64,000 nt of DNA from positions 62,001 through 126,000 of the forward strand of contig CAKUVD010000008.1 in the NCBI GenBank assembly GCA_934695325.1, given 5' to 3'. A program made the translations under genes and the position numbers. Origin of the DNA: an uncultured Bacteroidales bacterium. Its GTDB lineage: Bacteria > Bacteroidota > Bacteroidia > Bacteroidales > UBA932. Under the pieces are notes generated by a model. It made no database searches, had not been told where the DNA came from, and saw only the letters and a list, made by a program, of their open reading frames with translations. Position 1 is the first letter of the stretch. Each line of letters opens with the position of its first letter. Positions 27,161 to 36,285 of this stretch are shown here, one piece after another.

Positions 27161-28642
27161 TCAGCTTAATCTGTATTTGTAAACCACGCTGACAGGATTG
27201 TAGAAGATACCTTCGTATGATTTCACAAGCGTCTCGTCAGAGAATCTGTAAATATACAAACTTCCTTTCTTTTCTCCGGTTCTGGACGGGTTATACGTAA
27301 CTACGTAGAGGAGATCCTCTCCTTCTGTGACTTTCTCCTTGCCCTTGAAGTTAGTCGCAATGTCCTTGACCTGTTCCCCGTCCGGCAGTTTTATTGCCGG
27401 TGAGGTACCCGGCTTTCCTGTGAGAGACCAACGGTAGATGGCATTGTCATAAGTATAATATACGTCCGAGGCATTCAGTGTCTCCACGAACTTGGAGTCG
27501 CTGTCCATACAGAGCTTGTCCGCAGTGAACTTGACCAGCTCCTTCGGGGCAGAGAGACGCTTGGCTCCTGTCGTAAGTATTCTGTACTCTGTCGGGGCGG
27601 AGATGCTCTGCTCCAGGATATATGCCGCTGTGCTTACGCTTCCTGTACGCTTGGATGCTATGTTTATGACTTTGTATCCATCTGCATCATAACTTACATT
27701 CGTCGTGTTCTCTTTCATATATATGCCCTTTTCATTGAAGAAGTAGCCGCTGAGAGTCGTCGCCGAGGTCGCGGTACTGCGGTTCGTGAGGGTCACACAC
27801 CTGTACATATCCTCGGGAATCACATCGTTCTGGCTTGTTATATAGCCTACTTGGTAATCGAAGCTGAAGGCTCTGCCGTCGGCGCCGAGGAGATAGTTGA
27901 TAAGGAAACTTGTATTGGTGTTCTCCCCTCCGAACTCTTTGCAATATGTCCCGAACTCTTCCATTCTTGCGACGTTGTACATCTCGAATGTCTGCGGCTC
28001 GATTTCATAGATGGTGCCGCGTCCGTCATTCGTGGCGACCAGCAGACCTGCGGTCTGTGTCTTCTTTACGATGCTGTTCGTCATCTTGAGCGCCGTGCCG
28101 TTCTTCAGAGTATATTCGGGGAATGACGGGCCGAAGATGTCCTCGAACACTTCTTGTTCTCCGGCCGCAGCCTCCTCTTCTGTCAATGCCTTTATGAATG
28201 AGAGCTTTCCGTTGCCTTCCGGATCATTGTTCAGGACTGCCACACCTTCATCGAAACCTGAGTTCACGTTAAGCGTGAAGTAATGATACTTTACTGTCTC
28301 ACCATTGTCGGCCCTAAGTCTCAATATGAAGGTTCCGATGGTCGTGAAAGTGTAGTCGATGGTCTTGGAGGTCGATATCGTGGCGTAGGACTTGAACTTG
28401 TGGTCAGAGATGAGTGTCCCGGTGGCAGGCGCCCCATAGGCCCACTCGTACTTGATCTCCGAATCGCTCTCGGCGGAAAGTCCTGTGTACTTCAGTTCGA
28501 CACCTTGCATAACATTGATGGTGTCCGAGGCGACGCTGATTTCCATAGGGGTCAGCTCGGGATAGTTCTCATCGTCTATCCCGAAGCAGGACGACGCCAG
28601 GATGGCCGTTCCCAAAAATGCTGATATATATCTTGTTCTCAT
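27161..28642 (-). CDS. PKD-like family lipoprotein (locus 2)
   Basis: A 493-residue lipoprotein (ILASSCFG). An N-terminal PKD-like beta-sandwich lies at about residues 30-130 (YTFTTIGTFILRLRADNGETVKYHYFTLNV), followed by a larger domain resembling beta-propeller blades. The family recurs in Bacteroidetes beside SusC/SusD, DUF4843 and zinc metalloprotease genes, exactly the context here. Its molecular role is not known; ligand capture at the cell surface is likely. The gene begins 12 bases after the DUF4843 stop and ends 32 bases before the preferred metalloprotease start, so it is part of one operon. Confidence 0.82.
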   Translation of the reverse strand: MRTRYISAFLGTAILASSCFGIDDENYPELTPMEISVASDTINVMQGVELKYTGLSAESDSEIKYEWAYGAPATGTLISDHKFKSYATISTSKTIDYTFTTIGTFILRLRADNGETVKYHYFTLNVNSGFDEGVAVLNNDPEGNGKLSFIKALTEEEAAAGEQEVFEDIFGPSFPEYTLKNGTALKMTNSIVKKTQTAGLLVATNDGRGTIYEIEPQTFEMYNVARMEEFGTYCKEFGGENTNTSFLINYLLGADGRAFSFDYQVGYITSQNDVIPEDMYRCVTLTNRSTATSATTLSGYFFNEKGIYMKENTTNVSYDADGYKVINIASKRTGSVSTAAYILEQSISAPTEYRILTTGAKRLSAPKELVKFTADKLCMDSDSKFVETLNASDVYYTYDNAIYRWSLTGKPGTSPAIKLPDGEQVKDIATNFKGKEKVTEGEDLLYVVTYNPSRTGEKKGSLYIYRFSDETLVKSYEGIFYNPVSVVYKYRLS

Positions 28643-28654
28643 AGCTGTTTCTGT

Positions 28655-29584
28655 TTAGTTTATGCCTGCGTACTTTCCTGAATGTGGGTTGCCCCATCCC
28701 GTGTAGGCCTTGAGGTTCACATACTCATCGCCCATCTGCTCGAAGTCCGGGTCATCGGGATGTTCCTTGTAATACTCCACGTAGTAGTCATATAGAGGAA
28801 TCCTCACATATTTAGTCCACGCTGTCTGGTAGCTGCCGGATATCCAGAAGTTGTTCATATTGTTATTCAGCTCTTTGTCGGGCTCTGCGTCGAGGTTCTC
28901 GCCGAAACAGGTCACACAGTGTTCATAGAATTTCGGAGAGGTCTCCTTGGTCGAATGCAGCAAGGCCAGAAGTTTCCTGAACTTTGCCGGAGTGAAATTG
29001 CCCCAGTACATATTCCATCCTTTCTGGGCCTTGGTGTTGAACCACCAGGAAGGGCAGGCGGGCTCGCCGTCATTGACATAACAGTAGAACACCGGCGAGA
29101 CGATGGAGTCCCTGGCGGTGCTGTCCATGGACATCACATTGAAGTTGCTGTCCGCCTTCAGCCTCACTGCCACTCTCACATAGCAACTGTCGAGCATCTT
29201 GGCCGTCCTCTTCAGTTTTATGTCCAGTGTTCCGCGCGTGGCGCCGGCCGGGATTACCAGCTCGCCCAACGAATAATCCTCTCCTTCCACGGCGGATACT
29301 ACAGGAAGCCCCATCAGGGAATCGCTCTGCGTTGCCGGAACGGATTCCACGCTATATGTCCTGTCCTCATCCGATATGTCACCAAGCACTCTGACTGTTG
29401 TGGCGACATTGATTTCGTCCGTGTCCAGCAGAGCGAAGGAATAAGTATGAATCTGGTCTTTCTCCAGGAAGTAGACCTTGTCCTTCTGGCTGAGGTCGTA
29501 CATCAGCCAAGTGTCCTTGCATCCTGCAAGAACCAGCGTCGCGAGTGTTGTCGCGGCTACTGCTTTCAATATGCTGTAGTTCAT
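28655..29584 (-). CDS. DUF4843 domain lipoprotein (locus 2)
   Basis: A 309-residue lipoprotein (signal ending LVLAGC). It has the DUF4843 pattern: KVYFLEKDQIHTYSFALLD near the N-terminus, a beta-sandwich with EGEDYSLGELVIPAGATRGTLDIKLKRT, and a C-terminal segment with W-rich motifs (ACPSWWFNTKAQKGWNMYWGNF). Function unknown; these proteins occur as accessory surface lipoproteins of SusC/SusD systems. It lies between susD (36 bases upstream) and the PKD-like gene. The short gap before it contains one GTCAATG heptamer at 29602, one of the few copies of that motif outside a gene. Confidence 0.85.
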   Translation of the reverse strand: MNYSILKAVAATTLATLVLAGCKDTWLMYDLSQKDKVYFLEKDQIHTYSFALLDTDEINVATTVRVLGDISDEDRTYSVESVPATQSDSLMGLPVVSAVEGEDYSLGELVIPAGATRGTLDIKLKRTAKMLDSCYVRVAVRLKADSNFNVMSMDSTARDSIVSPVFYCYVNDGEPACPSWWFNTKAQKGWNMYWGNFTPAKFRKLLALLHSTKETSPKFYEHCVTCFGENLDAEPDKELNNNMNNFWISGSYQTAWTKYVRIPLYDYYVEYYKEHPDDPDFEQMGDEYVNLKAYTGWGNPHSGKYAGIN

Positions 29585-29620
29585 TGTCTTTCTTTTTACG
29601 GGTCAATGCTGAAGTCTTTT

Positions 29621-31063
29621 CTAACTGAGGTCGGCTCTGGCGTCGTCCTCCGACTCCGGGCGCGGAACAGTATAGTTCGTATAGTCCGAGCCTGACAATG
29701 TCCCCTTGATGGTGGTGACGATGTCTTTGCCCATCCGCTTCATCTCGTGCCAAGTGAAGCCCTCTCCGTAGAACTCCTTGCGGCGTTCATTGAAAAGCCT
29801 TTCCTGAGTGAGCTCTGTACCAGTCTCTTCCAGTGGGTCCAGCCCTCTGGTCTTGATGACGGCGTCGAAATACTCTTCGGCTTTCGCCTTGTCGGAGTCC
29901 ATATAGTATTCCGCCAGTATGAAATACATCTCTGGAATACGCAGGATATTGAATCCAAGGATTGACTTTCCAGTATATGAAGAGCTGTTGCTTTCATAGA
30001 AGCAGTTGTTCACTGTCTTGGTGAACTTATTGTCTGCGACATCGAACCAGGCGGATATGCGGTAGTCGCCTCGGGTGGATGAAGCTTCTGATTCGTAAAG
30101 ACTTATCGCATCAGCAGCAAGTGCGGCCGATGCTGTGGCTGATGCTGTGGAGCCTAGCGAATACAGGTTCTTCATATAGTTTTGTGACTCGCTGTAAAGC
30201 CCGAATATGGTTTCATTGAGATCCAATGTTCCGTGGTCAGGCTGGATGAATGCGCTCAGCGGGCGGAAAGAGAACTTCTTGCTGTCGATTACCTTCTGAG
30301 CATATTCGGCGGCTTCCTTCATATCACTTCTGCTCCAATATACCCTTGCCAGCAAAGCCTCTACTGCATAGAGATTCATATGTGTTATCCTTGCATCCAG
30401 AAACCCGGTTGCGGAGTTCGTACGCACATCTGTCACATATTCATTGTCCTCTCCGAGAAGGCTCTCGGCCTCCTTCAGATCCTTTATTATATAGGAATAG
30501 ACGTCATCGTATGAACTGTATGGGGTCACCGAGAACGCATATACAGTAACGTAAGGAATGGTCTCAGCCTTCGCACTTTCCGGAGCCCATTTCGGAGCGC
30601 CGAAATAGCGGAGCAGGTCGAAATGCAGCAATGCCCTGAGAGCCAGCGCCTCGCCTCTGTATATATCCAGGTGCTTTATGCCTTTCTCTCCCTCTTCGGT
30701 ATGGATGATTATGTTGTTCAAGTGGTTGATGGCCTTGTACGCCGCAGTCCATACATCCTTCCTTATGCTTGTCGGGCCGTTGTTCTTCCAGTCACATATA
30801 GCCATATTCCCGAGCTGATAATGAGTGGAAGCGAAGTTCCAGCTCATAGTCTCGGCCATAGTTATAAGACGGCTGGCGTACAGGTTCTCGCTGGTGGCAA
30901 GCTCGCTGTACACACCGTATAGAGCGTCTTGGTATCCTTCGTCGCTGGAGAACATATCGTCATCGAATACCTCCCCTTTAGGATTTACGTTCAGATAGTC
31001 TGCGCAACTTGCGGCTGACAGGCAGAGCAGCGCAGAAATTATATATGTCAATGTCTTTTTCAT
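29621..31063 (-). CDS. RagB/SusD family nutrient-binding lipoprotein (locus 2)
   Basis: About 480 residues. I choose ATG 31063 (MKKTLTYIISALLCLSAASC). ATG 31075 shares its A with the susC stop codon TGA and would add four residues, so translational coupling from there is also possible; a longer frame to 31114 would overlap susC. The family features are ADYLNVNPKGEVFDDDMFSSDEGYQDALYGVY, TPR-like helices (ALALRALLHFDLLRYFG) and the C-terminal NERRKEFYGEGFTWHEMKRMG. It pairs with the SusC protein encoded directly upstream. With the metalloprotease and DUF4843/PKD partners, peptides are the likeliest cargo. Confidence 0.92.
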   Translation of the reverse strand: MKKTLTYIISALLCLSAASCADYLNVNPKGEVFDDDMFSSDEGYQDALYGVYSELATSENLYASRLITMAETMSWNFASTHYQLGNMAICDWKNNGPTSIRKDVWTAAYKAINHLNNIIIHTEEGEKGIKHLDIYRGEALALRALLHFDLLRYFGAPKWAPESAKAETIPYVTVYAFSVTPYSSYDDVYSYIIKDLKEAESLLGEDNEYVTDVRTNSATGFLDARITHMNLYAVEALLARVYWSRSDMKEAAEYAQKVIDSKKFSFRPLSAFIQPDHGTLDLNETIFGLYSESQNYMKNLYSLGSTASATASAALAADAISLYESEASSTRGDYRISAWFDVADNKFTKTVNNCFYESNSSSYTGKSILGFNILRIPEMYFILAEYYMDSDKAKAEEYFDAVIKTRGLDPLEETGTELTQERLFNERRKEFYGEGFTWHEMKRMGKDIVTTIKGTLSGSDYTNYTVPRPESEDDARADLS

Positions 31064-31074
31064 AATCATAGTCA

Positions 31075-34000
31075 TCAGAAAGTTGGACGGAAGATGAGAT
31101 TGAAGCCTCGGCAATACGGGTAGGAAGTTCCTCTCTCGAACTTGACTGTGGAGATTCTTCCGACATCGGAAAGACCGAAACCGATGCAGAGCTTTCGGAG
31201 TCCGAGCCTGGTGATCGCCTTAGGTGCGAAGTCGTAAGTGAACTGTATGCTGGAGATATAGATTTCATTTCTCTTCTCCACGAACCGCTCGGAGTAGTGT
31301 GTCATAGCATCCGTATCAATCCTCAGGTATCTGGAGTGGTCTCCGGGAGTTTTCCATCTGTCCGTGAACACGCGCTCGTCCACATTGTAATATGGATCAA
31401 TGTTTTCCACCTTGCCCTGTAGCGTGGTGTTGTATATGTCAGCTCCGAATGTATAGCTTGTGGTGACGTTGAGACTGAATCCCTTATATCTCAGGGTGTT
31501 CATCCAGGATCCCTGCAGCGCTGGATTAGTGTTTCCTACCGCCACGCGCTCATCTGCGCTGTAGTTGAATGTGTATTCCCCATTCTTCTTTATGTAGATT
31601 TCCTTTCCGGTGGCCGGGTCGATTCCGGCTGACCTCATAGCGTAGATGTCGAACTGCGAGCCGCCTTCCTCCAGCAATGTCTTAGGCAGCAGAGTGTCAG
31701 TGCTGGTGGACAGGTCATTCCCGTTCAATGCGGAGGAGATCTTCCGGATTTCGTCCATCACGTGTCCTCCGGTCAATGTCATTGACCAGAACCAGTTCTT
31801 GTTGCTGATTATCTGCCCAGATACGGAAAGGTCCACACCCTTGTTGTTTATCTCGCCGAAGTTCACCTGCATTGATGTCGCTCCCACTGATGGCGGAAGG
31901 TTGAATGACATCAGCGTGTCGTAAGTGGTGTTCGAGTAGAAGTCAATGCTGAAGTTGAACCTGCTCTTCAGGAATGCTCCGGTGAGGCCGATGTTGTTGT
32001 TGAATGTCCTCTGCCATTTCAGGTTGTCGTTGCCCATCTGCCTCGGGAGAGCTCCGATTCCTGTGTAGTACAGGTTCTTGGAGTCGTATTTATATACGGT
32101 CTTCGCCTGGTAGTAGTCGAATGACACGCTTCCGGTATATCCTGCGGAATACCTCAGTGTCAATGTGTTGAGCCATTCCCAGTTCTTTGCGAACTTTTCG
32201 TTGTGGATGTTCCATCCTGCACCGAGAGACCAGAATGGCGCGAAACTGTTGTTCGAACCGAACTTGGATGAACCGGAGGCTCGATATGAGGCATCGACGA
32301 AGTATCGGTTGCGGAAGCCGACATTGGCATTTGCGAAGACTCCGACTCCGGTGGAGAGCTTGTCCGATCCTCCCGGGGCTGAATTCTCCGGGTAGTCCAA
32401 TGCGAATGAGATGTCTGACAGATTGTCCTTCAGGAATCCCTGGCCGACGGCGGAAGATGATTTACTTCGGGTGTACTGGATATTGCCTCCGGCGCTGACA
32501 CGGAACATCGAGCCGTGAGAGTCCAGTGAGCGGCCGTAGTTCAGCACAATCTTGCCGTCTGCATTGATCCCGTTGGTGTTCGAGAAGGAGTAGCGTCCTT
32601 TTTTCTTCACATCGGTGATTGTCTCGTACTTCGCCATATCCGGGGACTCGTAGTCATCGCTTGATGTCCAGGTCATTCTCATACTGCCTTGCGCAGTCAC
32701 GTAGAAATTCTTCGTGACGTTCCACCTGGCGTTCAGACTGTTTGACCAGTTGTGGCTGGCGCCTTTGCTGAAACTTGAGAGCGTGGCGTCATAGAGCGGA
32801 TTGACAATGCTCTCGGATGATGTGTCATAAGGGTTGAACCAGTATTTCTTTATAAGTTCGCCCTCATCATCGTAGATGGTCCAGTATGGGTTCATCTTTA
32901 CGTAGGTGGAGAAATTCCCGTAAGGCGAGTCCTTGGTGGCGGCATAGTTGAAGGTGTTCTGGTAGTTCACCGTAAGTTTGTCGCGAAGGTGATAGCCGAT
33001 GTTGAAATTGACGCCGAGGGTGCGTCGGTTGTCGCCTTTCATAACACCGTATGTGTCATTGAAGTTCACGTTTGCGCGGAAAGTCAGGGCCTCTCCCTGC
33101 GAACTCAGCGAGAACGAGTGGCTGTGGCTGAACGGCACGCGCAGAGGTGCTTTCAGCCAGTTGGTGTTCACGCCTTTGCGTATCTGCTGCAGTTTCCAGT
33201 CGTAAGCCTGGTCACGGGAGCCGTCTGTAGTGTCGTAAAGTCCTGCCAGCCTTTCCACTTCGAGCTTCTGCTCGGAGTCGGTCATATTGAATGATGAAAG
33301 GTCCGGAATACTGAACTTAGGAGTGAAGTTATAATTGACCCTCACCCTTCCGCCTTCGATGCGCTTTCTCTCTACGACAATGACTCCGTTCGCTCCTTTT
33401 TCTCCATACAGGATGGTGGCGGATGCGTCTTTCAGGACGTCTATTCGTTCAATGTCATAGATGTCGAGGTCGTAAAGGTCGGAAATAGGCACCTCCACAC
33501 CATCCAGGACAATGAGAGGGTTGTTCACGCCTTCCTCGCTGTCGTTTGTGATCAATGTGTTGGCTCCTCGGATGAGTATCGACGGCACTGCGTTCGGGTT
33601 TGAGCCGGCGGCATTGTTCTCGACGATTACCATTCCCGGGGTCAATGCCGCGAGGCTGGAGAAGAGGTTTGTGGAGTTTACGCTGGCAAGCTGCTCTCCG
33701 CTGACGGTGGTCGCCGCTCCGGTGAAAGTCTCCTTCGCCTGGCTGTAGAATCCGTTCACGACTACTGCATCGAGACTCGAGGTCTTCAATGTGACATTCA
33801 GCCTGGTGGATGATGTCACATTGAATTCCTGCTCCTCCATTCCGATGAACGATACGATGAGCACATCAGATTTGCTGGAGCTCCTGACGAATGACAGGGT
33901 GTAGTTTCCGTCCACGTCAGCGGATGCGCCGATGCTGGTTCCTTTCACGAGCACGTTGGCGCCGGGAAGGGGCTCTCCGTTTTCGTCCGTGATGGTTCCT

Positions 34001-34161
34001 TTTACTGTGATTTTCTGATTTCCGGGAGCTGGTGACGATGTCCTGACAGGTTTCTGAACCTGCGCCAGGGCGTTGTGCTCTGCTGGAATGAGAAGACACG
34101 TCAGAAGTATCAGGGCCGCTGCCCGCCAACTTCTGCTGCAGAAGAGTTTGTCTGGCTTCAT
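31075..34161 (-). CDS. SusC/RagA TonB-linked outer-membrane transporter (locus 2)
   Basis: A 1028-residue receptor. A signal peptide (residues 1-34, ending AEHNALAQ) is followed directly by a carboxypeptidase-regulatory-like domain (ITVKGTITDENGEPLPGANVLVKGT). Next come the plug (AVVVNGFYSQAKETFTGAATTVSGEQL, IERIDVLKDASATILYGEKGANGVIVV) and a beta-barrel with a C-terminal aromatic strand (GFNLIFRPTF). Unlike the two other SusC proteins in this window it has no STN domain, and no sigma/anti-sigma pair is adjacent, so it is probably expressed from a housekeeping-type promoter or by another regulator. It overlaps or abuts susD. Confidence 0.95.
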   Translation of the reverse strand: MKPDKLFCSRSWRAAALILLTCLLIPAEHNALAQVQKPVRTSSPAPGNQKITVKGTITDENGEPLPGANVLVKGTSIGASADVDGNYTLSFVRSSSKSDVLIVSFIGMEEQEFNVTSSTRLNVTLKTSSLDAVVVNGFYSQAKETFTGAATTVSGEQLASVNSTNLFSSLAALTPGMVIVENNAAGSNPNAVPSILIRGANTLITNDSEEGVNNPLIVLDGVEVPISDLYDLDIYDIERIDVLKDASATILYGEKGANGVIVVERKRIEGGRVRVNYNFTPKFSIPDLSSFNMTDSEQKLEVERLAGLYDTTDGSRDQAYDWKLQQIRKGVNTNWLKAPLRVPFSHSHSFSLSSQGEALTFRANVNFNDTYGVMKGDNRRTLGVNFNIGYHLRDKLTVNYQNTFNYAATKDSPYGNFSTYVKMNPYWTIYDDEGELIKKYWFNPYDTSSESIVNPLYDATLSSFSKGASHNWSNSLNARWNVTKNFYVTAQGSMRMTWTSSDDYESPDMAKYETITDVKKKGRYSFSNTNGINADGKIVLNYGRSLDSHGSMFRVSAGGNIQYTRSKSSSAVGQGFLKDNLSDISFALDYPENSAPGGSDKLSTGVGVFANANVGFRNRYFVDASYRASGSSKFGSNNSFAPFWSLGAGWNIHNEKFAKNWEWLNTLTLRYSAGYTGSVSFDYYQAKTVYKYDSKNLYYTGIGALPRQMGNDNLKWQRTFNNNIGLTGAFLKSRFNFSIDFYSNTTYDTLMSFNLPPSVGATSMQVNFGEINNKGVDLSVSGQIISNKNWFWSMTLTGGHVMDEIRKISSALNGNDLSTSTDTLLPKTLLEEGGSQFDIYAMRSAGIDPATGKEIYIKKNGEYTFNYSADERVAVGNTNPALQGSWMNTLRYKGFSLNVTTSYTFGADIYNTTLQGKVENIDPYYNVDERVFTDRWKTPGDHSRYLRIDTDAMTHYSERFVEKRNEIYISSIQFTYDFAPKAITRLGLRKLCIGFGLSDVGRISTVKFERGTSYPYCRGFNLIFRPTF

Positions 34162-34254
34162 AAGCTATATTGTTAAATCCGTTTCTGTTCCGTTGTGCGA
34201 TGCCCAGGCACACACGGCTAAACTGCATAGAAGCCATTCCTATGCAGTCAAAGA

Positions 34255-34262
34255 CAAATATA
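34255..34262 (-). promoter_or_regulatory. TAnnTTTG -7 box for locus 2
   Basis: Read on the minus strand this is TATATTTG, about 95 bases before the susC start at 34161. It fits the Bacteroidetes -7 consensus. A matching -33 TTG is not clear. Confidence 0.5.
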
Positions 34263-34342
34263 GTTTTTTGCTTTTGAAATTCCTACGATACTCTTCGCTA
34301 CAAATCGTTTAATCGCTAAAAATGATGATGTCCTGTGTCTTC

Positions 34343-35464
34343 CTATACCTTGAGGAAGACTTTCTTCTTGTAGAGGAACCAGAGCATCAGCCAGGCTGCA
34401 GAGAACGAGCCGATTTGCAGGATAATCGCCCCTATGTTCTCCGGGCACAGTCCGGCCACGCCGCCGAGGAAGAACTTGGATATTCCGTAGAACCCTATGA
34501 AGCACTGTCCTATGTATATCGTGATGGAATTCATTCCTATCACCTGGAAGAAGGTGACACCCTTTCTCCAGCCCTTTACATCTATGAGGTAATAGAATAT
34601 GGCGAACATCGCGATGGAGTATGCTCCGGCAGCAAGGACGAAAGTGGTGTTCCATAGGCTCTTGTTGATAGGCATCCAGATGGACAGGATAAGAGTCGCC
34701 GCTGTCATTATGGCTGCGACGGCCAGCAGCTTGAGCGTCTTCCTGTTTCCGGAATCGCTTGACTCCTTGACATATCTGCCGGTGAACATTCCAAGCAGGG
34801 CCGTAACGATGGCAGGTATGGTGCTGAGCAGTCCCTCCGGGTCGCCGAATCCTTTCTTGTATATATGGTCAGGCAGCAGGGTTCTGTCTATGTAGTATGC
34901 GATGTTGCCTTCCGGTGATAGCGGGTCGGCTCCTGCCGGGGCGTCCGGGGCCAATGTGAATTTGAGCAGCAGGAAGTATCCTGCAAGTATCCCGGCTGCG
35001 ATTCCCCACTGCGTCTTCCGTCCTGCATAGCAATATATCAATGCGGCGAATGCCCAAGCGAATCCGATTCTGGCAAGGACGCTGGGGAGTCTCAATGTCG
35101 CGAAATGGAACTGGAAGAATCCCTGATATACGAGCCCCAGGAAGAACAATGTGAGAGCTCGTCTGAGGATTTCCATATTGATGCTCTTCTGCGAGATTCC
35201 CTTTGCCCTCTTCTTGGCCAGCGAGAAAGGAAAGGTCATTCCTGAGATGAACAGGAACAATGCGAATATCGTGTCGTGGTGATGGAACCCGTCCCATTTC
35301 ACGTGTGTCATCTGCTCTGCGAGCCAGCAGTGGTCTCCGTCCGGGAACAATGCGCATATACTTATGATTATCGATGATATTCCCATTATGAACATCATAT
35401 CGAAGCCTCTCAGGGCATCCAGGGATAGAAGCCTCCCGTTACCAGCTTTAGTGTTCTCTGCCAT
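34343..35464 (-). CDS. DUF5009/HGSNAT-like acyltransferase membrane protein
   Basis: A 373-residue integral membrane protein with about ten hydrophobic segments. It begins GRLLSLDALRGFDMMFIMG, the characteristic opening of the heparan-alpha-glucosaminide N-acetyltransferase-like / DUF5009 family. A His-rich loop (WDGFHHHDTIFALFLFISG) carries the conserved His proposed to take part in acyl transfer. Later features are the LPSVLARIGFAW segment and paired C-terminal helices. Bacteroidetes members often sit next to glycan loci and may O- or N-acetylate sugars in the envelope, which is inference. It is a monocistronic minus-strand gene 180 bases from the susC start and about 200 bases from the thioesterase stop. 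I saw no clear promoter. Confidence 0.85.
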   Translation of the reverse strand: MAENTKAGNGRLLSLDALRGFDMMFIMGISSIIISICALFPDGDHCWLAEQMTHVKWDGFHHHDTIFALFLFISGMTFPFSLAKKRAKGISQKSINMEILRRALTLFFLGLVYQGFFQFHFATLRLPSVLARIGFAWAFAALIYCYAGRKTQWGIAAGILAGYFLLLKFTLAPDAPAGADPLSPEGNIAYYIDRTLLPDHIYKKGFGDPEGLLSTIPAIVTALLGMFTGRYVKESSDSGNRKTLKLLAVAAIMTAATLILSIWMPINKSLWNTTFVLAAGAYSIAMFAIFYYLIDVKGWRKGVTFFQVIGMNSITIYIGQCFIGFYGISKFFLGGVAGLCPENIGAIILQIGSFSAAWLMLWFLYKKKVFLKV

Positions 35465-35670
35465 TTTTTTCAGTAAGAATCTGTTTTTAAGTAACTTTCA
35501 AAAAATAACCTGCATCATCTGAAGGAATCTTTTCGGTCTATATCCAATTTTTTGTCATTAGCCATCGGTACAGGACTTCTTCGAAGGAGATTTTCCTCAA
35601 GAATCTTCGCTTCCTGGACTTTCAAATGAACACTCCTCGGAATCAGAAGATCATTATAAAGTTCTCGCCC
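35465..35670. other. Intergenic region, about 200 bases, nothing recognised
   Basis: AT-rich spacer between the thioesterase stop and the DUF5009 start. It must contain the 5' region of the DUF5009 gene, but I find no TAnnTTTG box on the minus strand and no repeat or hairpin I trust. Confidence 0.5.
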
Positions 35671-36057
35671 TTACTTCTGTATCTTGGCCTCTGCTTTCGC
35701 CAAGAACTTCTCCTCGTCGATTATGAATCTCTCGTGAGTTCCCTCGCCGATGAGCCCTGCCTCGTCCGAGCATTCGACATTAAAGACAAGCCTTCTTCTG
35801 TCAATGTCGATGAGCTCGGTCCTGCAAGTGATAGCCATACCGACCGGAGACGCCGCCAGATGCTTGACATTGACCAATGTCCCGACAGTGCTCTGTCCTT
35901 CCTCCAGATAAGGAGCGACGCTGAGCCTTGCCGTCTTCTCCATCAGCGCCACCATAGCCGGTGTCGCCAGCACAGCAAGCGATCCGCTGCCCAGAGCCTG
36001 AGCCGTATTTTCCTTTGTGACAGTAATCTCTCCCTGTCCTTTTATTCCTTTTTCCAT
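35671..36057 (-). CDS. Thioesterase (hotdog fold, FlK-like)
   Basis: A 128-residue protein, the normal size for a single hotdog domain. The order of features matches fluoroacetyl-CoA-thioesterase-like proteins: LATPAMVALMEKTARLSVAPYLEEGQSTVGT (catalytic Glu/Thr region), VKHLAASPVGM, and FNVECSDEAGLIGEGTHERFII ending in an invariant His. It hydrolyses an acyl-CoA thioester in the cytoplasm; the substrate is unknown. It is monocistronic, with a good promoter 20 bases upstream. Nothing odd in the sequence. Confidence 0.85.
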   Translation of the reverse strand: MEKGIKGQGEITVTKENTAQALGSGSLAVLATPAMVALMEKTARLSVAPYLEEGQSTVGTLVNVKHLAASPVGMAITCRTELIDIDRRRLVFNVECSDEAGLIGEGTHERFIIDEEKFLAKAEAKIQK

Positions 36058-36076
36058 ATATCTGAACCAATTTATG

Positions 36077-36107
36077 CAAATATAGCGATTACCATCATAT
36101 TCTTCAA
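36077..36107 (-). promoter_or_regulatory. Promoter of the thioesterase gene
   Basis: On the minus strand TTG (36107-36105) is followed after 20 bases by TATATTTG (36084-36077), an almost ideal Bacteroidetes promoter (-33 TTG, -7 TAnnTTTG). The start codon follows about 20 bases later at 36057. Confidence 0.7.
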
Positions 36108-36170
36108 GCCAGGATTCTATGGCTCAGCCCTACTTGCCCTATATTGCGGTGTTGTCAAAGAAAGCTTACA

Positions 36171-36234
36171 TTGATTATCAATCAGTTGTTCATCAGTAGA
36201 GATATTTGAAGGTAGTAAGCCGATGATAATCAAT
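36171..36234. repeat. Possible degenerate palindromic repeat, copy D
   Basis: TTGATTATCAAT at 36171-36182 is mirrored by GATAATCAAT at 36225-36234. The ends look like those of copies A-C, but the interior does not match and is about ten bases shorter. It may be a decayed member. It lies between the second ATPase stop (36286) and the thioesterase promoter. Confidence 0.35.
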
Positions 36235-36285
36235 ACCGGGATGCCCGTCATAGCGACTTGATGGGCAGAGTATCCTGAACATGCT

